Notes under the pieces: generated by a model
Told to the model about the DNA's origin: nothing
The model's database searches: none
What the model saw: the letters and a program-made list of their open reading frames with translations, nothing else
Made by a program: the position numbers and the translations under genes
Shown here: in pieces, positions 1 through 8,614 of the stretch
Layout of the letters: each line of letters opens with the position of its first letter
Numbering within the stretch: the first letter of the stretch is position 1
DNA from: Lachnospiraceae bacterium
GTDB taxonomy: Bacteria; Bacillota; Clostridia; Lachnospirales; Lachnospiraceae
Direction: 5' to 3'
NCBI GenBank assembly: GCA_015057835.1
Contig: SVDL01000006.1
Span: 1-57,938, forward strand
Length of the DNA stretch: 57,938 bases

Positions 1-315
1 AATGATAAAACAACAGGGGCGCCGATCCGTTCTGCAAACCCCTGATTATATACATATAGTTTTTCTGGCAGAAAAACTACCGCGAAAACTACCAAAATTC
101 TTAAAACGGTCTTCACGGTGTGGGTAAAGCATAAAATCTCCTAAAATCCGGACGGGTAAGAAACCGCGTAAAATAAAGGAAAACTGGCATTTTAGGTATA
201 AACCGGGCGGCCGAAGGCGTGCTACCGCTTTAAGATCTGAGCGGCTGTCAGTCCGTTTTATTCTTTGGAATAAAACGGATTATCTGTTCGGGATAAAGAC
301 TTCGGAGGTAAAGAA
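1..315. other. Left-end non-coding stretch with two hairpins
   Basis: I see no supported gene here. Two palindromes stand out. One at 57-79 pairs TAGTTTTTCTG with CAGAAAAACTA. The other at 252-279 is a perfect 12-bp stem, TCCGTTTTATTC with GAATAAAACGGA, closed by a TTTG loop. The second lies just upstream of the VanY-like gene. It could be the terminator of a gene to the left or a structure in the leader of the next transcript. The phrase AAAACTACC occurs twice near 74-101. Confidence 0.5.
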
Positions 316-1161
316 ATGATTCCGATGAAAAAAGTGATCTATTTTCTGCTGATGCTGACGCTCACGGCAATGCTCGCCGGCGGATGCGGGAAAAAGGCCT
401 CGTCCTCGCAGGACGAACTGATTGATGACGAAGAAGTGTCCGACGTTGTGGCGACACTTGACGGATACGGCAGTGAAGGGGAAAATGCAGACGCCCAAGA
501 GACAGGTGATGTCCCGGTGATCGCTGCGGAGGAGATCAAAGATCCTTATCTTGAAGCAGTTGACAGAGCCTCTGCACAGGGACTTCCGGCACCCCCCGAT
601 ATCGATGTGACGAGCTGGGAATATATCCTGGCCAGCGCGGATCACCCGCTTCCGGACGGCTATGCGCCGCCGGAGATCTCCCATGTGGGATCGAGGGAGA
701 TCCCGATGGATTCGAGAGTCGCGGATTCGCTGTATTCATTTGCGGTGGACTGTGAGGACGAGGGGTACGAAGTATATCTTTCTTCCGGTTACCGCTCCTA
801 TGATGAACAGAAATCCCTGTTTGACGCCAAGGTGGAGGACTACGGCTATGAGGAAGCGGCGAAGATCGTTCTGCCGCCGGGGACCAGCGAACATCAGACC
901 GGGCTCTGCTGTGATATCACGGATGTTTACCGTTCTCCCAAGACACCCTCGGTCCTGGAACAGACGGAGACATTTCAGTGGCTGAACGCCCACTGCGAGC
1001 AGTACGGCTTCATTCTCCGCTATCCGGAGGACAAACAGGAGATCACCGATATCATTTATGAGCCGTGGCATTTCCGGTATGTCGGAAAAGAGGCGGCGAA
1101 GTATATTAAGGAAAATAATCTCTGCCTGGAGGAATTCCTGGCGCTGTACGGCGTGGAATGA
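316..1161 (+). CDS. VanY/DdcY-type D-alanyl-D-alanine carboxypeptidase lipoprotein (peptidase M15)
   Basis: A 281-residue exported protein likely to trim the terminal D-alanine from peptidoglycan stem peptides outside the cell. The N-terminus is a lipoprotein signal: hydrophobic stretch ending in LAGGC, so Cys24 would be lipidated. An acidic linker (about residues 30-75) precedes the M15B domain. Family motifs seen are SSGYRSYDEQ, the zinc-ligand segment SEHQTGLCCDITD (His and Asp) and EPWHFRYVG (catalytic Glu and third His). GGAGGT sits 7 bases before the ATG at 316. ATG 325 (MKKV) is an alternative start. The gene stands alone and ends against a bidirectional terminator. Product class is confident; the exact substrate is inferred. 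Confidence 0.88.
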   Translation: MIPMKKVIYFLLMLTLTAMLAGGCGKKASSSQDELIDDEEVSDVVATLDGYGSEGENADAQETGDVPVIAAEEIKDPYLEAVDRASAQGLPAPPDIDVTSWEYILASADHPLPDGYAPPEISHVGSREIPMDSRVADSLYSFAVDCEDEGYEVYLSSGYRSYDEQKSLFDAKVEDYGYEEAAKIVLPPGTSEHQTGLCCDITDVYRSPKTPSVLEQTETFQWLNAHCEQYGFILRYPEDKQEITDIIYEPWHFRYVGKEAAKYIKENNLCLEEFLALYGVE

Positions 1162-1241
1162 TCCGGAAATGTAAGAATCAGGCGGAAAAATCAGAAAGAG
1201 ATGTCTGCAGTCCGGGCGTCCGAAAAGGATAAATAAATGAG

Positions 1242-1275
1242 ACAGGAGAACCGTTACCGGTTCTCCTGTAATTTT
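1242..1275. terminator. Bidirectional terminator between convergent genes
   Basis: A perfect 12-bp stem, ACAGGAGAACCG at 1242-1253 with CGGTTCTCCTGT at 1258-1269, has a 4-base loop and is followed by AATTTTAA. The loop contains the stop codon of the minus-strand gene ending at 1254. It serves the VanY-like gene on the plus strand and the converging minus-strand gene. Confidence 0.75.
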
Positions 1276-1898
1276 AACCCCCAGTGCTCCCACCGCCAGA
1301 AGGATTCTTCCCCGTCCGGCGTGACAAGCCGGACCGAACCGTCCTCCGTGACGGAAAAATCCTGTACGTCGGAGGGCATTTTAGAGGCCATCCAGACGGG
1401 CCGGAGCGTTCCTTCCTGGTAAGCAAATATGTAGAGATGCTGGGAAAAACCGGCGTCATCGCTCTTGACCCAGAAGGGGAGAACGCCGCCGAAGTGCCCG
1501 CGCTTCCAGACGAGAAGGAGGATCTCCTCGATGCCGTCTCCGGTGAGATCCGCGGCAGCGGCGTCGGAGATATACCATTCGGACGGGGAAGTATATACAG
1601 AAGATGACACTGTCTGAGCGGCAGGTTGTTCCCGAGAAGACGGATCTTCGGCCTTTTCGGGGTCATTTCTCCCGGAAGCCGGTTCTGCCGGGCCCTCTTC
1701 GAAAATCGTTACTCTCCGCCCGGAAAGAGTGAGCAGCGCTTCTCCGGTGACGGTCCCCGTATAGCCGGGATCCGTATACAGAGGGTGAGGCTCGTAGGTG
1801 TGGATCGGGACTTCTTTGTCATACCAGCGGATCCAGCGGGGGAGAAAAGCGCCCCGGAGCCAGAGCAAAAGGATCAGACCGGACACAGCGCAGATCAT
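1254..1898 (-). CDS. Membrane-anchored protein with an integrin-like repeat segment, function unknown
   Basis: I do not recognise a named family. The reading frame holds one N-terminal membrane segment (MICAVSGLILLLWL) and then an extracytoplasmic region. The piece AAADLTGDGIEEILLLVWKRG resembles an FG-GAP or VCBS-like calcium-binding repeat (DLTGDG). The start is uncertain. ATG at 1898 gives 214 residues but has no clear ribosome binding site and cuts a longer hydrophobic segment. GTG at 1928 or ATG at 1991 would add a basic stretch (RKKRKNR) typical before an anchor, but part of that stretch is encoded by the terminator hairpin of the upstream gene, and the 1991 start would overlap that gene. 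It probably follows the DUF3160 gene in the same direction. Confidence is good that it is a gene, low on function. Confidence 0.6.
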   Translation of the reverse strand: MICAVSGLILLLWLRGAFLPRWIRWYDKEVPIHTYEPHPLYTDPGYTGTVTGEALLTLSGRRVTIFEEGPAEPASGRNDPEKAEDPSSREQPAAQTVSSSVYTSPSEWYISDAAAADLTGDGIEEILLLVWKRGHFGGVLPFWVKSDDAGFSQHLYIFAYQEGTLRPVWMASKMPSDVQDFSVTEDGSVRLVTPDGEESFWRWEHWGLKLQENR

Positions 1899-1909
1899 GA
1901 GAACAGCTA

Positions 1910-1945
1910 AAAAAACCGCAGCAGTCACGCTGCGGTTTTTTCTTT
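1910..1945. terminator. Terminator hairpin after the DUF3160 gene
   Basis: A 13-bp stem (AAAAAACCGCAGC at 1910-1922, its complement at 1929-1941) is flanked by A and T tracts, so it can work in both directions. It lies between the DUF3160 stop at 1957 and the putative start at 1898 of the next minus-strand gene. The same bases can be read as codons of that next gene's basic N-terminus, so the two functions may overlap. Confidence 0.7.
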
Positions 1946-1956
1946 TCTTCCTGTTA

Positions 1957-4521
1957 TCAGTAGAGGTCTCTCCAGTTGATCGTGAAATCATCGGTCCAGT
2001 CTTCGAGGCGGTAGGCCGGTTCATTGTAACTGCCGGCGTCATTCATTTCAATGCCCATCATGAGGCGCCACTTGGTGTCGGTCAGACGGTCGGAGGTCGG
2101 ATGCGGGAACTGATAGAAGCTGTAGACCGTTCCGACGGCAATACGGATGGAGCCGTCTACCGGGACAACGACGTAGATCGCTCCGGTCTGGCCGGTTCCG
2201 AGCTCGAGGCAGGTGCCGTTCGGATCCGTGGCGACGTCCGTGACGATAGCTGCCGGGAAATCACGGCTCGTGAAGCGCTCCGAGGTGCTCTCGTCTTTGT
2301 AGACTTCTTCCCAGAAATGCTCAAGCTGTCCGCCGTAGGAGCGGATCAGTTCAAATTCCTCGTCGGTCGGAAGTTCGTTCCGGAGCTCCTTTTCCGCGAT
2401 CACGCGCAGCTGGTCGGCCAGGGAGGCGAGTCTCGCGAGATTGTCGGCATCTTCCGCGTCCAGCAGTCCGTAGGAGGCGAGACCGTCCGCGGTGGCCTGT
2501 GTGAGGTCGGAAAGTTTTCCGAAGAGGACCGGCTCGGGCTCGACATAGCCGCGGTCGTCCTTGACGCCGAAATCATCGCCGCCCATCTCGACCATGACCT
2601 GTTTCGAATAAAGCACGGTGTCGTGCTTGAGTTCGGCGTAGCTTCCGAGGAAGGTCTGGAGGTTCTTGCGGGCCCACGCATTGCTCTGCATGAACATCGG
2701 GTAGCCCTCGCCGCGCTCTTCCAGAAGAGGACGCAGCGTATCGAGCCATTTGCTGTAAAGACTTGCGTTCCACATATCGTCCGGAAGTTCCAGCACGGCG
2801 CTGCGGATCTCCGTCATATTTTCCGAGTAGCCCGCATAATCATTATTGCCGCGGCTGTCCAGAATGGAGAGAGCTGCATTGGAGCCGAAGGCCGCCGGAA
2901 TATCCAGAGCATCCGGAAGCATGCGGTTTGTACCTTCACTGTTGGCACCGACTTTATTGTAGAGAAGATTCTGGAAAACGGTCGCGTCGATGGAAAAGCG
3001 CTGCCCCATGAAGCGGAAGCCCTTATTTTCCGCGACGTGGTCCGTGCCTTCTCCGTTGTCTTTCACGGGGACGGAATTGATCTTCGGGGGCTCCATCGTG
3101 GCGGTCAGGGCGTGATACTGCGCCCAGGCGTCATCCTTTCCCGGAAGATCCGCTGCGGTGACAGAAGCGCCGTAAGCGGAGTCAATGATCGGCCGGTACT
3201 CGTAATAACCGGAATCATCGCTCGCTCCCGCGAAAAAGCTTGTGACGGAGTAGATTGCCTCCCAGAGTGGACGCGTCTCATCGTCAATGCTGAGCGTCAT
3301 AAGAAGTGCCGCCCGGTCTGTTGTCTCATCGCTCTGGAGGAAATTCATGCGGCCGAACCACATCATGGCGCGGAAATATTTTTCAAGCTGCGCATCGCCT
3401 TCATAATAGCCGCGGACGATGTACTGGCTGTAGTCTTCCAGGATCTCCGGACTCGGTCCGTGATGATTCATAAGCGGGGACGGCTGCGCGCCTGCGGCCT
3501 CGCTGATCAGCGCCAGTTCTTTCTGCGCGAGATCTGAAACATCCTGCGGGATCTGCACGGGCTGGTCGAGAAGCGCCGCACCGACTGCAAAGAAAGCGGT
3601 ATTGAGGAGAGCTGCCTCTTCCCATTCCGTGCCCCGGAGCGCCTCGAGCTGGGCGGCACTCTTCGTGAGCATTCCGTTCGCGAGCTGCGCGAGGGAAGCG
3701 GAGAGATAGTTCCGCTCCGTATTTTTCATGAGATGGCTGAAATAGAGATGATAGACATGCATCATTGAGTCTGTGGTCACGAAGCTGGGTCTTTGCATGT
3801 AGCGGTTCATCTCGTAAGTCTCATAGAATTCATATCCGCCGCTCTCCGCGCTGATGACAAAGTTGTTTGCGAGAAGGGAGGCTTTCTGTTCATCGCTGAG
3901 ATAGAGGTCGCTGTTGTCAATGTTGCTGAAATCCGAGGCCAGCTGATAGGCGGGGACCTGCGGGGTCTCCGTCGGCGTCGTGCTGAGATAGCGGAGTCCG
4001 TTAAGGAAAGAGGGACGCGGCAGGGCTTCCACGGTGATCACCTGGGTCGTGCCGTTCTCGTCCGTCACTTCCGCGGCGGCGGTTCCGGGCAGGATCTCCA
4101 CCGGCAGCTGGGAAGATTCTTCCCCCGCGGTGCCTTCGGTGCCCGGCGTCTCCCCCGTGCTCTGCGCGGCGTCGTCCACAGCGACATTTTCCGCGGTGTC
4201 CTGAGGCTTTGACGGGTTCTTCTTCTCGGTAAAGAGCAGGATCCCGATCAATGCCAGCGCGATGACTGCCAGTGTCGGGATGAGAATTTTCGCGAAGAGC
4301 GGAACCTGGGACCAGAAGGACGGCTTTTTCGGCGGCATCGCGTTTCCGGAAGGAACGCTGCTGACCGGACGTCCGGAAGCTGCCGGCTGCGCGGGAGACG
4401 GATTCATCCCGGCCTGTTCCGGTCTGTTCCCGGAAGGTCCGGCCTGAGGAATCGGGCTGCCGCATTTGGCACAGAATTTCGCGGTATTTGGTATTTGCGC
4501 GCCGCAGTGTGGACAAAACAT
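1957..4521 (-). CDS. Zinc-ribbon, membrane-anchored DUF3160 protein
   Basis: An 854-residue protein. It opens with a zinc ribbon (MFCPHCGAQIPNTAKFCAKCG, four Cys in two CxxC pairs). A Pro-rich linker follows, then one membrane helix (about residues 75-97, LIPTLAVIALALIGILLF) and an acidic Ser/Thr/Glu linker. The rest is a large extracytoplasmic domain that I recognise as DUF3160, with segments such as TTDSMMHVYHLYFSHLMKNTE and GYVEPEPVLFGKL. Function is not known; the layout fits a surface-exposed domain tethered to the membrane with a cytoplasmic zinc ribbon. The frame runs further upstream, but GAGGAT just before the ATG at 4521 and the canonical zinc-ribbon start decide it. Confidence 0.82.
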   Translation of the reverse strand: MFCPHCGAQIPNTAKFCAKCGSPIPQAGPSGNRPEQAGMNPSPAQPAASGRPVSSVPSGNAMPPKKPSFWSQVPLFAKILIPTLAVIALALIGILLFTEKKNPSKPQDTAENVAVDDAAQSTGETPGTEGTAGEESSQLPVEILPGTAAAEVTDENGTTQVITVEALPRPSFLNGLRYLSTTPTETPQVPAYQLASDFSNIDNSDLYLSDEQKASLLANNFVISAESGGYEFYETYEMNRYMQRPSFVTTDSMMHVYHLYFSHLMKNTERNYLSASLAQLANGMLTKSAAQLEALRGTEWEEAALLNTAFFAVGAALLDQPVQIPQDVSDLAQKELALISEAAGAQPSPLMNHHGPSPEILEDYSQYIVRGYYEGDAQLEKYFRAMMWFGRMNFLQSDETTDRAALLMTLSIDDETRPLWEAIYSVTSFFAGASDDSGYYEYRPIIDSAYGASVTAADLPGKDDAWAQYHALTATMEPPKINSVPVKDNGEGTDHVAENKGFRFMGQRFSIDATVFQNLLYNKVGANSEGTNRMLPDALDIPAAFGSNAALSILDSRGNNDYAGYSENMTEIRSAVLELPDDMWNASLYSKWLDTLRPLLEERGEGYPMFMQSNAWARKNLQTFLGSYAELKHDTVLYSKQVMVEMGGDDFGVKDDRGYVEPEPVLFGKLSDLTQATADGLASYGLLDAEDADNLARLASLADQLRVIAEKELRNELPTDEEFELIRSYGGQLEHFWEEVYKDESTSERFTSRDFPAAIVTDVATDPNGTCLELGTGQTGAIYVVVPVDGSIRIAVGTVYSFYQFPHPTSDRLTDTKWRLMMGIEMNDAGSYNEPAYRLEDWTDDFTINWRDLY

Positions 4522-4719
4522 AACAATATCCTCCGCATTGATTGCTTGTAAAAAGTGAATGAAAGGGCGGAAACTTGTATCCGATACGATTTTAGTGTAA
4601 CATAAGATATTATTATTTAGAAGAAGTCTTTTTGCTGAAAATGCACACGTTTCCTGCATTTTCAGGCATTCCGCGGGAGGTGGAAAATGCCCGCGGGACA
4701 GGAGGCGCAGAGGTAGGAT

Positions 4720-5265
4720 ATGGCGGAAAAAAAGACGGTTGCAGCAAATGAATTTGTCATGAAAGAGCCGAAAGCGCGGCAGATTGCGCTCATGGCCGGC
4801 GGCGTCCTGTTCTTTCTCGCGGGTCTCGCCGCGGTGTGGTTCCTCACTCCTTCCTTCTTTAACGCGCAGACGGTGGAAGGCCGGTGGTGGAAGGCGATCG
4901 TCTTTATTCTCGGAATGGCGGCCGTCATGCTGGGATGGAATCTGTTCGCGGACGGGTCGGAAGTGATCACGGTCAATCCGAGAAAGGTCACCATTTCCCG
5001 GAAACTGAGGGGAGATATCGTTCTGCCGCTCGATCACATTAAGAAAATCAGACTCAGACGAAGAACGGTGATCGATCCGCTGCGGGGAAGAATCGGAAGG
5101 AAAGCGCTGCACTGCTATATGGAAACGAGAGAAGGCGCTTATACGACGCTTCTGGACGGAAAAGAAGGGCAGGAGAAATTCCTCGCCTACTGCAGGATCC
5201 ACAATCTTCTGAAAGAAGGGTCGGAACAGGAACTGGCCTGGTATGAGGGACATCCGGATGACTGA
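4720..5265 (+). CDS. Two-helix membrane protein with a C-terminal PH-like region
   Basis: 181 residues. Two hydrophobic segments (about 23-43, ALMAGGVLFFLAGLAAVWFL, and 57-75, WKAIVFILGMAAVMLGWNLF) form a hairpin in the membrane. The remaining hundred residues read like a small beta-rich domain (SEVITVNPRKVTISRKLRGD, LPLDHIKKIRLRRR), reminiscent of bacterial PH/DUF304-type domains. No catalytic motif is visible and no function is claimed. AGGAGG and GAGGTAGG precede the ATG. Its end overlaps the next gene by 8 bases if that gene starts at 5258, so the two are probably translated together. Confidence 0.7.
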   Translation: MAEKKTVAANEFVMKEPKARQIALMAGGVLFFLAGLAAVWFLTPSFFNAQTVEGRWWKAIVFILGMAAVMLGWNLFADGSEVITVNPRKVTISRKLRGDIVLPLDHIKKIRLRRRTVIDPLRGRIGRKALHCYMETREGAYTTLLDGKEGQEKFLAYCRIHNLLKEGSEQELAWYEGHPDD

Positions 5266-5914
5266 AAAAAATAAAAGAAGAAACCCCGTTCCGCAGACGG
5301 AAGCGGAGCAGACCGGGAAAACGGTATTTCCGAAGCCCGGCAATTTTCTCTATCCCGCGCCGCCCGTTATGGTCAGCTGCGGACTCCCCGGCGAAAAGCC
5401 GAACATCATCACGGTGGCATGGGCGGGAACGGTCTGCTCGGATCCGCCGATGGTTTCCATTTCGGTGCGGAAAGAGCGGTATTCGTATGACATACTGAAA
5501 AAGACGAGAGAATTTGTCATCAATCTTCCGGACCGGTCGATGGCCCGCGCCTGCGACTTCTGCGGGTGCACGAGCGGCGCGAAGACGGACAAATATGCGG
5601 AGACCCGCCTCACGCCGGGCAAAAGCACGGCGATCAGCGCGCCCACGATCGAGGAGGCGCCGGTCAGCATAGAATGCGCCGTAAAGAAGATCCTTCCTCT
5701 CGGATCCCACGATATGTTCCTCGCGGAAGTGAAAGCCGTTCAGGCGGACAACCGCTACATGGACGGGAGAGGATCGTTTCACCTGGAGAAAGCGGATCTC
5801 ATCGCCTATTCTCACGGACGCTATTATGCCCTGGGGAAAATGCTGGGTTCCTTCGGATTCAGCGTGAGAAAGAAAAAGACGGAAAAAGGCGGCAGAGGCC
5901 GCCGGTCGAAATAA
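5258..5914 (+). CDS. Flavin reductase-like (FMN-binding split-barrel) protein
   Basis: 218 residues of the flavin reductase-like / flavoredoxin family (PF01613). The family pattern is clear: YPAPPVMVSCGLPGEKPNIITVAWAG, then SDPPMVSISVRKERYS and EFVINLP. Members bind FMN in a dimer and serve as electron carriers or reductases. The Cys pair in ACDFCGCTSG matches members from strict anaerobes. An upstream in-frame ATG exists at 5243, but GAGGG 8 bases before the ATG at 5258 favours the latter, which overlaps the preceding stop. The C-terminus is basic (KKKTEKGGRGRRSK). The physiological substrate is unknown. Confidence 0.82.
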   Translation: MTEKNKRRNPVPQTEAEQTGKTVFPKPGNFLYPAPPVMVSCGLPGEKPNIITVAWAGTVCSDPPMVSISVRKERYSYDILKKTREFVINLPDRSMARACDFCGCTSGAKTDKYAETRLTPGKSTAISAPTIEEAPVSIECAVKKILPLGSHDMFLAEVKAVQADNRYMDGRGSFHLEKADLIAYSHGRYYALGKMLGSFGFSVRKKKTEKGGRGRRSK

Positions 5915-5933
5915 TCGGAAAGAAGGAAACATT

Positions 5934-7112
5934 TTGGAGATAGAATCGGTCCTGGAGGAGATCCTTGCGGCGGCAAAGCGGGACAGCAGTGTCCTGCGCG
6001 CTTTTCTGCGGACGGAGGAAGACCCATCGCCTGTCAGGAGCTTCTGCGCCCTGGCAGCGGAGCTGGGGTATCCGGTCAGTGAAATGGATCTGATTTACGC
6101 CGGAGAGGAAGCTTATGCGGCGATGCGCCGCAGCACGAACGGCGGAGGGGAAAATTCCCCCGCGCTGCGGAACGAGGAAGATTACCACGAACTGTTTATG
6201 ACAAAACTGAAAATGCTGGCGGAAGGCCGGACGGACGGCCGCGCCGGCAGCGGCGGGACGGCGTGGCTGGAAGATCTGATGGAGGATCCGTTTGAAGAGC
6301 CCTTAAAGAAAAGGAATCCTGCTGACGGGGCCAAACTGTTTTCCGGTTATGTCGGAGTGTTTGATTCCGGCGTGGGAGGTCTGAGCGTCCTCAGCGAGAT
6401 GACGAGACTGATGCCGTCGGAGCGGTTCCTTTATTTCGGGGATTCCGCGAACGCGCCGTACGGAGAGAGGACCGAAGAGTGGGTCCGGAACCGGTCGGAG
6501 GAGATCGCGGACCGCATGATAGAGAACGGGGCAAAGGCCATCGTGATCGCCTGCAATACGGCGACGGCGGCGGCAGCGGCAATGATCCGGGAAAAGTACC
6601 CGGATGTACCCGTGATCGGCGTGGAACCGGCGCTCAAAGTGGCGGTTACGAGACATCAGGGGGATTCTTTTCTGGTCATGGCGACCAATGTGACGCTGCG
6701 GCTCGAAAAATATCACCGGCTGGAGCAGCGCCTTGAGAAGGAAGCGAAGTTCTTCCCGCTCGCCTGTGACGGGCTTGCCGCGAGGATCGAAAAAGGAAAT
6801 CTGGACGGCGAGGATCTCGAGGCATTTCTCGGAGAACTGCTGACGCCCTATGTCGGACAGGTGGACGGCATTGTTCTCGGGTGCACGCATTACCCCCTCA
6901 TCCGGGAACAGATCCGGAGGATCTTCGGGGATATTCCTCTGTATGACGGCGGGGAAGGCACCGCAAGGGAACTGAAAAGACGGCTCGGGGCCGCGGGTCT
7001 CACAGCCGGAAAACAAACCGGAAAGGTTCTTTTATACTCTTCCAAAAAGGACCCCGGGCAGAAAGAATTATATGAATCCTTCTTCCGACTGGCTGGAGAA
7101 CAGATTAACTGA
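5934..7112 (+). CDS. murI: Glutamate racemase with a Nif11-like N-terminal extension
   Basis: A 392-residue protein; MurI is normally about 265-290. The racemase core starts near residue 138 with GVFDSGVGGLSV and has both catalytic cysteines, Cys207 in ACNTATAAA and Cys317 in GCTHYPL. It makes D-glutamate for peptidoglycan. The first 137 residues are extra. Residues 5-60 (LAAAKRDSSVLRAFL, DPSPVRSFCALAAELGYPVS) resemble the small helical Nif11 domain best known from peptide leaders, followed by a Gly/Asn-rich linker. The start is TTG at 5934, with AAGGAAAC upstream. The 3' end overlaps the next gene by 41 bases. The core call is firm; the Nif11 likeness is by eye. Confidence 0.9.
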   Translation: MEIESVLEEILAAAKRDSSVLRAFLRTEEDPSPVRSFCALAAELGYPVSEMDLIYAGEEAYAAMRRSTNGGGENSPALRNEEDYHELFMTKLKMLAEGRTDGRAGSGGTAWLEDLMEDPFEEPLKKRNPADGAKLFSGYVGVFDSGVGGLSVLSEMTRLMPSERFLYFGDSANAPYGERTEEWVRNRSEEIADRMIENGAKAIVIACNTATAAAAAMIREKYPDVPVIGVEPALKVAVTRHQGDSFLVMATNVTLRLEKYHRLEQRLEKEAKFFPLACDGLAARIEKGNLDGEDLEAFLGELLTPYVGQVDGIVLGCTHYPLIREQIRRIFGDIPLYDGGEGTARELKRRLGAAGLTAGKQTGKVLLYSSKKDPGQKELYESFFRLAGEQIN

Positions 7113-8523
7113 ATACGCACAGGGTGACGCCTACCCGTTCCATATGCCGGGACACAAGAGAAATCCTGTTCTTCCGGGACACCGGGATAATGCATTGTTC
7201 GCGCATGATATCACGGAGATCGACGGGTTTGACGATCTGCACGATCCGTCGGATATTCTGAAAAGGGAGATGGAGCGCGCGGCGGCATTTTACGGAACAG
7301 AGGAGACGGTATTTTCCGTCAACGGCAGCACGGGAGCGCTTCTCGCCGCTGTCAGCGCGGCGGTCCCCGAAGGCGGGAAGATCCTCGCGGCGAGAAACTG
7401 CCACAGAAGCATTTTCCATGCGGCTTTCTTAAGAAAACTCCATGTTGTATGCGTGATGCCGGGGATCCGGGGCGCGGAGTGGGCGTGTGCCGGAGGACCG
7501 GTCAGCGCGGCGGACGTCGAGGCTCTCCTGCAGAAGGAAGAGCAGGAGGATCCGGCGGGAACAGACCAAAGAACAGCCGCAGTTGTGATCACTTCGCCGA
7601 CGTATGACGGCATCGTATCGGATGTCCGGGCGATCGCGGAAGCCGCGCACCGGCACGGGGCGGTCCTGATCGTCGACGAAGCCCATGGCGCGCATCTTCG
7701 GACAGATCCGTACTTTCCGGACTCTGCGGTGAGCTGCGGCGCGGATCTTGTGGTGCAGAGCATGCACAAGACTCTCCCGGCCATGACACAGACCGCGCTT
7801 CTGCATAACGTGACCGGAAGAGTGCCGCAGGAGCGGCTTCGCTTTTTCATGGATATTTATGAATCCAGCAGTCCCTCCTATGTGCTGATGGAATCTATGA
7901 CGGCCTGTCTGCATTTCCTTGAGACGGACGGCGGAAACGCGTTCCGGCAGTACGCCGGGAGACTGGCGCGGCTTCGGGAGAGACTCGGAAGGCTGAAAAG
8001 TCTGCAGCTTCTATCCTTTGAGGAGGGCAGTTATGACCCGTCCAAGCTGTGTATCGGTGTCGGAAATACCGGCCTTCGGGGACCGGAGCTCTATGATCTG
8101 CTCCGGGACAGATACCATCTGCAGATGGAAATGAAAACGCCGTTTTACGTGCTGGCGATGACGTCCGTATCCGATACGGAGGAAGGCTTCCGAAGACTTG
8201 CGGAGGCACTGGAGGAGATCGACGGCGAATATCCGGGGAAGAATGAGGAATCCGGAAAAATATACAGTCCCTGCGAAGCATTGTACAGCACCGAACAGCC
8301 GAAAATCAGGATGACGATCGCGGAAGCCGCGGAAAATCATCTTTTCGGGGAAACATCCCCGGAAATGCTGCGGCCGGGAGAGACATGCACCTTTTTTGTC
8401 GACTGCTATCCGCCCGACATCCCGCTTCTTCTGCCGGGGGAGATCGTCCCGGAGGACATGCCGGAGAGGATCCGGGCACTGCAGGCGTGCGGACTGACCG
8501 TGCGGGGATTATCATACAGCTGA
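7072..8523 (+). CDS. PLP-dependent Orn/Lys/Arg decarboxylase-family protein (YaaO-like)
   Basis: 483 residues, fold type I. PLP-site features are VNGSTGALLAAVSA (phosphate-binding turn), IVDEAHGAHL (the Asp that contacts the pyridine nitrogen, and His) and SMHKTLPAMTQTALLH (Schiff-base lysine). The N-terminal YPFHMPGHKRNP and the C-terminal PPDIPLLLPGE are signatures of the short decarboxylase form found in Bacillota. The substrate could be arginine, lysine or ornithine and cannot be told by eye. This gene commonly begins the cluster with a nucleotide kinase, holB and ricT, as here. The ATG at 7072 lies inside murI. Confidence 0.88.
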   Translation: MNPSSDWLENRLTEYAQGDAYPFHMPGHKRNPVLPGHRDNALFAHDITEIDGFDDLHDPSDILKREMERAAAFYGTEETVFSVNGSTGALLAAVSAAVPEGGKILAARNCHRSIFHAAFLRKLHVVCVMPGIRGAEWACAGGPVSAADVEALLQKEEQEDPAGTDQRTAAVVITSPTYDGIVSDVRAIAEAAHRHGAVLIVDEAHGAHLRTDPYFPDSAVSCGADLVVQSMHKTLPAMTQTALLHNVTGRVPQERLRFFMDIYESSSPSYVLMESMTACLHFLETDGGNAFRQYAGRLARLRERLGRLKSLQLLSFEEGSYDPSKLCIGVGNTGLRGPELYDLLRDRYHLQMEMKTPFYVLAMTSVSDTEEGFRRLAEALEEIDGEYPGKNEESGKIYSPCEALYSTEQPKIRMTIAEAAENHLFGETSPEMLRPGETCTFFVDCYPPDIPLLLPGEIVPEDMPERIRALQACGLTVRGLSYS

Positions 8524-8614
8524 CCGGAATTATATGAGCGGGTTCGTGAAGCCGTTCCTGCTGTCCGGAACATTGAACAGAAGAGTACCAGGCCGGAAAA
8601 GGACCGGAAAGAAC

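Noticed and set aside
1798..3537. Long plus-strand reading frame of 579 codons
   Set aside because: It is antisense to the DUF3160 gene, whose zinc ribbon, membrane helix and ribosome binding site are convincing. High GC content leaves long antisense frames open.
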